NCBI GenBank assembly: GCA_903642215.1
Contig: CAHJWG010000008.1
Location: forward strand, 147,579 to 211,578
From: Sphingobacteriaceae bacterium
GTDB lineage: Bacteria > Bacteroidota > Bacteroidia > Sphingobacteriales > Sphingobacteriaceae
Direction: 5' to 3'
Length of the DNA stretch: 64,000 nt
The notes below the pieces were generated by a model. It searched no databases, had not been told where the DNA came from, and was given only the letters and a program-made list of their open reading frames with translations. How positions within the stretch are numbered: the stretch's first letter is position 1; each line of letters opens with the position of its first letter. Below, piece by piece: positions 59,315 to 64,000 of the stretch. The translations under genes were made by a program, and so were the position numbers.

Positions 59315-60250
59315 ATGTTAAGCAGAGTTGCTGATTCCCTTTATTGGATGTCGAGGTACATGGAGCGTTCCGACGGTATTTTGAGGATGCTGCGGATTAA
59401 TTATGCTTACTCGCAGGATGATATTCCGGGTTTTACCTGGAAACCGGTTTTAAAAATATTTTCTTTTGCAGATGAAAAAGAAATCTTTCGGATAGAAAAA
59501 AACGGACGGGAAGTTTTGCGCTACATGGTGCTCGAAAAGGAAAATACCAATGCTGTTTTTAACCTGGTAACTTTAAGCCGTGAAAACGCACGTTCCGTTC
59601 AGGATCATATCACCAAAGAATTGTGGCAGTGTTTAAACGAGTTTTACCATGTTATCCGTGATCAGTATTTATACGATTCTTTAAAAACAGAAGATCCGAT
59701 TTCGGTGATGGATGGCCTGGTTAGGCAATGTATGTTGTATTACGGCACAGCAGAAATTACCATGCCGCGCGGCGAAGGATTTTACTACATGAATGTTGGC
59801 AAATACCTGGAAAGGGCGATACAAACGGTTAATATTCTGGACGTAAAATTTAGCGAACAGGATTACGACCTGGATGGCACGCACGACCCGATTTACTGGC
59901 GTTATATGCTGCTTTCCATTTCCGGATACGAGCTTTTTTTAAGGAGTTACCGTTCTACTTTAGAGCCGAGAAATATTTTAGATCAGATCATTTGGAACGA
60001 AAACTTTACCCGTTCTATCCTTTACTGCGTGATCCGATTGCAGCGTTCTTTCGAAAAATTGAATATGGATACTACTTTGGAAAGTTATCAGAAAATCAAA
60101 TTCATGATCGGGAAATTGAAAAGTCAGGTGCAGTTTTCTGATATTCAAACGTTAGAAACGGAAGGTTTGCAAGCTTATCTGCAAAACATCAAAACCGAAC
60201 TGTATAATATCGGTACTGCTTTTAACCACTATTATTTTGCATACGATTAA
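59315..60250 (+). CDS. Alpha-E domain protein (DUF403)
   Basis: The protein has 311 residues. The alpha-E start MLSRVADSLYWMSRYMERSDGILRMLRINYA is diagnostic. It is all-helical and lacks recognised catalytic motifs. It lies 19 bp after the ATP-grasp gene and is co-transcribed. Confidence 0.94.
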   Translation: MLSRVADSLYWMSRYMERSDGILRMLRINYAYSQDDIPGFTWKPVLKIFSFADEKEIFRIEKNGREVLRYMVLEKENTNAVFNLVTLSRENARSVQDHITKELWQCLNEFYHVIRDQYLYDSLKTEDPISVMDGLVRQCMLYYGTAEITMPRGEGFYYMNVGKYLERAIQTVNILDVKFSEQDYDLDGTHDPIYWRYMLLSISGYELFLRSYRSTLEPRNILDQIIWNENFTRSILYCVIRLQRSFEKLNMDTTLESYQKIKFMIGKLKSQVQFSDIQTLETEGLQAYLQNIKTELYNIGTAFNHYYFAYD

Positions 60251-60304
60251 TCAGCGTTGCAAATCCTTCATAAAAAAAACATCAGCATTTAGCAAATACT
60301 TTCC

Positions 60305-61255
60305 ATGCCAAAATTCCATATCACACATATTACGCGTTATCATTATCAGGAACCGATTAATGATAGTGCCAATCAGATCATGTTGTATCCGATAGAAGAT
60401 GATTTCCAGCAAATTGCAGATCATCGTTTAAAAATTACCGGCAATCCGTTGGTGGAAACCTACAAAGATTATTACAACAATACAGTTGGCGCGTTTACTA
60501 ATCCCGGCGTACATTCTGCTTTAATTATCGATTCCGAATTAACGGTGATTACGCAAACCCACGCCATGCCGAAAGATTTTATACCGCAAAAAGAGCAATG
60601 GGATTTACTGCAACAAATTCATTATCAACTGCCTTACATCAATTTTTTGATGCCGCAGCAGTTTAAACATTTACCGGAAGTTTTGCAGATAACCGACAGC
60701 GAACAAGCGAAAGAACAAACGCCGCTGCAGTTGGCAAAAGCTTTGAGTAGTTATGTTTTTGAAAATTTTGAATATAAAGCCGGTGTAACAACCGTAGAAA
60801 CCACGCTGGACGAGGTTTGGGATTTAAAATCCGGCGTTTGTCAGGATTTTGCGCATTTACTGTTGGTAATGCTGCGGCTCACAAATATTCCGGCGCGTTA
60901 TGTAAGCGGTTACATCTGCCCGAACAAAAACGGGATGCGCGGCGAAGGGGCAACACATGCCTGGGTGGAAGCTTTTATTCCGAACTATGGCTGGCTGGGT
61001 TTAGATCCGACCAATAATATTGTGGTAGATGATAAGCATGTTCGGCTGGCGGTTGGCCGAAATTTTTCGGATTGTAGTCCGGTTAAAGGAACTTATAAAG
61101 GCAAAGCGCAGCACCATTTGGAAGTAAGTGTTAAAGTGGGTTACGAAGGCGGCGAACAAAACGAAGTACAATTACCGCCGGTTCCGGTATTTACGCCATT
61201 AAAAACCGAAGCACCAAATTCTTTCCGCTTGTATATGGAACAACAGCAACAATGA
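60305..61255 (+). CDS. Transglutaminase-like cysteine peptidase
   Basis: The protein has 316 residues. The N-terminal bacterial transglutaminase-like domain (FHITHITRYHYQEPINDSANQIMLYP) is followed by the catalytic core, with Cys in SGVCQDFAHLLLVMLRLTNIPARYVSGY (near residue 179), His in GATHAWVEAFIPNYGW and Asp in LGLDPTNN. It is the last gene of the cluster. Its TGA is followed at once by TTTTTAGGT and an exact dispersed motif. Confidence 0.93.
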   Translation: MPKFHITHITRYHYQEPINDSANQIMLYPIEDDFQQIADHRLKITGNPLVETYKDYYNNTVGAFTNPGVHSALIIDSELTVITQTHAMPKDFIPQKEQWDLLQQIHYQLPYINFLMPQQFKHLPEVLQITDSEQAKEQTPLQLAKALSSYVFENFEYKAGVTTVETTLDEVWDLKSGVCQDFAHLLLVMLRLTNIPARYVSGYICPNKNGMRGEGATHAWVEAFIPNYGWLGLDPTNNIVVDDKHVRLAVGRNFSDCSPVKGTYKGKAQHHLEVSVKVGYEGGEQNEVQLPPVPVFTPLKTEAPNSFRLYMEQQQQ

Positions 61256-61264
61256 TTTTTAGGT

Positions 61265-61443
61265 GATAAAAGAAGTATTCTGTCATTTCGACCAAAGGGA
61301 AAGTCTTCTTTGTATTTCTATTGTTTATCGATTTTTAGGTGATAAAAGAAGTATTTTGTCATTTCGACCAAAGGGAGAAATCTTCTTTAAAATTAAATTA
61401 CCAAACTACTTTAAAGAAGATTCCTCCTACCGTCGGAATGACA
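61265..61443. repeat. Two interspersed palindromic repeats, tandem
   Basis: Each copy starts with GATAAAAGAAGTAT (61265 and 61341) followed by TGTCATTTCGACCAAAGGG. The first is truncated. The second runs to its inverted half, ending GTCGGAATGACA near 61443. The family matches 52437-52548. Confidence 0.88.
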
Positions 61444-61451
61444 GCAGAATT

Positions 61452-62786
61452 TCATCTTTCAAAACGCAGCCTTTTTCCGGTTTTATTACTTTGGATTTTT
61501 CCGTCAGCCCAAACCAAATTACCAGAAACGAAAGTATGCGTAATGCTGGATTGAAAGATTTGTCCTTCAAAAGGACTCCAGCCGCACTTATACAAAATGT
61601 TTTCTTTGGAAACTTCCCAGGGCGAATTTAAATCGACCAAAACCAAGTCAGCCCAGTAACCTTCGCGGATAAAACCTCTCTTTTCAACCTGAAAACACAC
61701 GGCCGGATGATGCGCCATTTTTTCTGCAACCTGCTCTATCGAAAGCTTTTTTTGATGCACAAATTCTAACATGGCGGGCAAAGCATGCTGCACCAAGGGG
61801 CCGCCGGAAGGTGCATCTAAATATGGTTTTGCTTTTTCTTCTGAGGTATGCGGCGCATGATCGGTAGCAATTACATCAATCGTTCCGTTTAAAACTGCCT
61901 GAAAAACAGCATCGCGGTCTTCCGCTTTTTTGATTGCCGGATTCCATTTGATCAGGTTTCCCTTCGTTTCATAATCCTGATCCGAAAACCACAAATGATG
62001 GATGCAGGCTTCGGCAGTAATTTTTTTATCGGGTAAAAGAAGCTCCGATTCAAACAGCTGAATTTCTTTTGCTGTAGAAATATGCAGAACATGCAAACGC
62101 GTGCCGTACTTTTTTGCCAGGCTAACCGCCAGGGATGACGATAAATAACAGGCTTCTACACTCCTGATCCTAGGATGTGCCCGCACCGTCATGTTGTAGC
62201 CAACCAATTGTTTATAATGATCGAAATTACTTTTGATCGTTGCCTCGTCCTCACAGTGTGCGGCAATCAGCATTTCAGATTCGTTAAACAGATATTCTAA
62301 AGTTTTTGGATTATCAACCAGCATATTCCCGGTTGATGATCCCATAAAAACTTTGATGCCGCAAACATTTTCGGGATCAGTTTTTAGCACTTCGCCTATA
62401 TTATTATTCGATACTCCCATGTAGAAAGAGTAATTTGCCAGCGATTTTTGTGCAGCCAGCTGATATTTATCTTCCAACAACTCCTGCGTTAATACGTTCG
62501 GAACGGTGTTTGGCATCTCCATAAATGAAGTAATCCCGCCGGCCACCGCAGCCAGCGATTCGGTAGCGATATCAGCTTTGTAAGTTAAGCCGGGTTCGCG
62601 GAAGTGTACCTGATCATCGATACAGCCGGGCAGCAAGTACAAACCTTCGGCGTTGATTTCCTGATCGGCAGCTTCGCTGATAGAAGGCGCAATTTTTTCT
62701 ATAAAACCATTTTTTATAAACAGATCAGCAACAAACTGTCTGCCTTCGTTTACTATGGTGGCCGATTTAATAAGGATAGATGACAT
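61452..62786 (-). CDS. pyrC: Dihydroorotase
   Basis: This 444-residue amidohydrolase closes the dihydroorotate ring in pyrimidine synthesis. CIDDQVHFREPGLTYKADIATESLAAVAGGITSFMEMPNTVPN is the metal and substrate block. Note that the usual Asp-x-His-x-His is Asp-x-Gln-x-His here, which as far as I recall is normal in Bacteroidota. HCEDEATI, HVLHISTAKEI and DVIATDHAPHTSEEKAKPY supply the other ligands. It could also be called allantoinase-like, but pathway context favours dihydroorotase. Confidence 0.9.
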   Translation of the reverse strand: MSSILIKSATIVNEGRQFVADLFIKNGFIEKIAPSISEAADQEINAEGLYLLPGCIDDQVHFREPGLTYKADIATESLAAVAGGITSFMEMPNTVPNVLTQELLEDKYQLAAQKSLANYSFYMGVSNNNIGEVLKTDPENVCGIKVFMGSSTGNMLVDNPKTLEYLFNESEMLIAAHCEDEATIKSNFDHYKQLVGYNMTVRAHPRIRSVEACYLSSSLAVSLAKKYGTRLHVLHISTAKEIQLFESELLLPDKKITAEACIHHLWFSDQDYETKGNLIKWNPAIKKAEDRDAVFQAVLNGTIDVIATDHAPHTSEEKAKPYLDAPSGGPLVQHALPAMLEFVHQKKLSIEQVAEKMAHHPAVCFQVEKRGFIREGYWADLVLVDLNSPWEVSKENILYKCGWSPFEGQIFQSSITHTFVSGNLVWADGKIQSNKTGKRLRFER

Positions 62787-62923
62787 GTAAACAAAGATAG
62801 CAGCAGGAATTTTAGTTCAGGATAAAAAAGAAATTTCTATCTGCTTAAACTATCTTCACGGCTGCCAACTCAAACAAAAAGCAATATTCAGGTTGTTACT
62901 CATTTTTATATTATAAAAGAAGC

Positions 62924-63523
62924 ATGAAAAGATTCGGGCCGTTACTCCTTTTACCACTACTATTTTTATTGAGCCGATGCGGTGTGAACAAGCAGGTAGA
63001 ACAGGCCAAAGCGTTAGGCAAATGTCGTTTTGAACTGGTTTCTGCGGATAGCATTTATCTGGCCGGCATCAACATGAACCAGTTTAGAGATCAGAACAAC
63101 ATTAACCTGGGCAGTTTGCCGCGTTTGGCGATGGGTTTTATCAGCAGAAGTATTCCGCTGGATGCCCGCCTGGTTTTAAAAATTACCAATCCGTCCGCAG
63201 GAACCGCTGCCATCAATCAGTTTGAATATAAAATATTGTTACGCAACAGCGAGGTGTTTACCGGCTATGTAAACCATCGGGTGGAAGTTGCGCCGGTTGG
63301 CGGAACAACGCGTGTGCCGATCGTGATTAGTACAAATGCTTACCGTTTAATCACGGATGACCAAACACGGGAGGCTTTTACGGATTTGGTACAAAATTTA
63401 TCCGGTGCCAAAAATTCCAGGAAATCTGTGATTACCATCAAAATAAAACCAACTTTGGATTTAGGGAACAAAGAAATTAAATATCCGGGCTATATTACTT
63501 TTGAAAAGGAGATTGGGCGGTAA
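62924..63523 (+). CDS. Small lipoprotein with LEA-like beta domain
   Basis: The protein has 199 residues. The signal FGPLLLLPLLFLLSRCGV contains a lipobox Cys. The rest is beta-rich with conserved NPSAGTAAINQFEYKILLRNSEVFTGYVNHRVEVAPVGGTTRVPI, similar to the LEA/WHy type. The ATG overlaps the end of a near-copy of the dispersed motif (TATAAAAGAAGCATG). Confidence 0.8.
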   Translation: MKRFGPLLLLPLLFLLSRCGVNKQVEQAKALGKCRFELVSADSIYLAGINMNQFRDQNNINLGSLPRLAMGFISRSIPLDARLVLKITNPSAGTAAINQFEYKILLRNSEVFTGYVNHRVEVAPVGGTTRVPIVISTNAYRLITDDQTREAFTDLVQNLSGAKNSRKSVITIKIKPTLDLGNKEIKYPGYITFEKEIGR

Positions 63524-63542
63524 GGTTAGATTAATTTGTACT

Positions 63543-64000
63543 GATAAAAGAAGTATTGCTTTCAGGTAAGCAAACCTGCGGTTGCCGATGTTTCGTTCTT
63601 TTGTCTTGAAACAAAAGAACCAAAAATTCAAGCATTTCGGATCGCCTCCGGGCGAAATGCAACCCAACGCGCCTGGGTGGTTACCTTGCAAATGGCTCTG
63701 CTTAATGGCTCCTTTGTTTTTACAATTTTTTATAAACCTGACTGAGCCACCATAACGGTAACCGCCACGGCGGGAAGGCCCGGCAAAACGCCCGGAGGGA
63801 TCGGGTTTGTCTTGAATTCGTTGGTTCTTTTTGTTCAAGCGAAAAGAACGGAAAGAAAGGCTGCAAGCCTGCTTAAATACAATTTTAGTGGATAAAAGAA
63901 GTATCGCTTTCAGATAAGCAAACCTGCGGTTGCTTGGTTTTACGTTCTTTTGTCTTGAAACAAAAGAACCAAAAGTTCAAGCATTTCGGATCGCCTCCGG
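63543..64000. repeat. Long interspersed repeat, two direct copies
   Basis: Both copies (from 63543 and from 63891) begin GATAAAAGAAGTAT, then CGCTTTCAG or TGCTTTCAG, AAGCAAACCTGCGGTTGC, CTTGAAACAAAAGAACC and CAAGCATTTCGGATCGCC. The first continues with a G+C-rich part (63654-63800) and the second runs off the window. The DNA between them has no credible gene. Confidence 0.85.

Noticed and set aside
63461..63838. 125-codon minus-strand frame near the window end
   Set aside because: It lies mostly in the long interspersed repeat and antisense to the lipoprotein gene. The composition is not protein-like.

Overview
The window comes from a member of the Bacteroidota. The evidence is protein similarity to Sphingobacteriaceae (Pedobacter/Mucilaginibacter type), A/T-rich intergenic DNA, near absence of Shine-Dalgarno sequences, and promoter-like TTTG / TAnnTTTG boxes. 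The genus is an inference.

Layout. 1-6039 is host chromosome: the 3' part of a GSII glutamine synthetase, a DUF2683/YoeB-like toxin-antitoxin pair, a GH51 arabinofuranosidase and an M1 peptidase. 6040-37790 is a genomic island of about 31.7 kb integrated in tRNA-Phe. A 44-bp direct repeat of the tRNA 3' half lies at both ends (6040-6083 and 37747-37790), and a tyrosine integrase sits just inside the left end. 37791-64000 is chromosome again: tRNA-Phe, mtgA, rpsF-rpsR-rplI, a UbiA/membrane/HAD trio, GH43, dnaX, icd, hicBA, a mannose-6-phosphate isomerase, a Rieske protein, an RluA-type synthase, panB, carA, an aldose epimerase, an ATP-grasp/alpha-E/transglutaminase cluster, and dihydroorotase.

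The island is composite. Its left part holds an IS3-family element nested in an IS256-family element, and a wrecked second integrase beside a tRNA-fMet 3' fragment. Its centre is a complete type I-B CRISPR-Cas locus. I counted 115 repeats and 114 spacers at 14070-21599. The genes are cas2, cas1, cas4, a pRiA4b ORF-3-like gene, cas3, cas5, cas7, cas8 and cas6, all on the minus strand. Its right part holds a candidate RiPP operon (40-residue Cys-containing peptide plus radical-SAM/SPASM enzyme), two decayed copies of a small membrane protein around an AAA/DUF4143 ATPase, a serine recombinase and a broken radC.

The most interesting element lies between cas6 and cas8 (30195-30413). It is a plus-strand mini-CRISPR with its own promoter-like boxes, two degenerate repeats, a pseudo-spacer and a strong terminator. 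The pseudo-spacer matches DNA about 120 bp away in 16 of its first 18 positions. The two mismatches fall at positions 6 and 12, the positions type I Cascade does not read. The matched DNA overlaps the upstream part of the promoter that should drive a 51-codon ORF and the cas8 operon. This is the architecture of CreA/CreR guide RNAs, in which Cascade represses a toxin or its own operon. It would make the locus self-regulated or addictive.

A second pattern without a name is a 14-bp dispersed motif (GATAAAAGAAGYAT) found at many gene boundaries of the host DNA, and also just before cas1.
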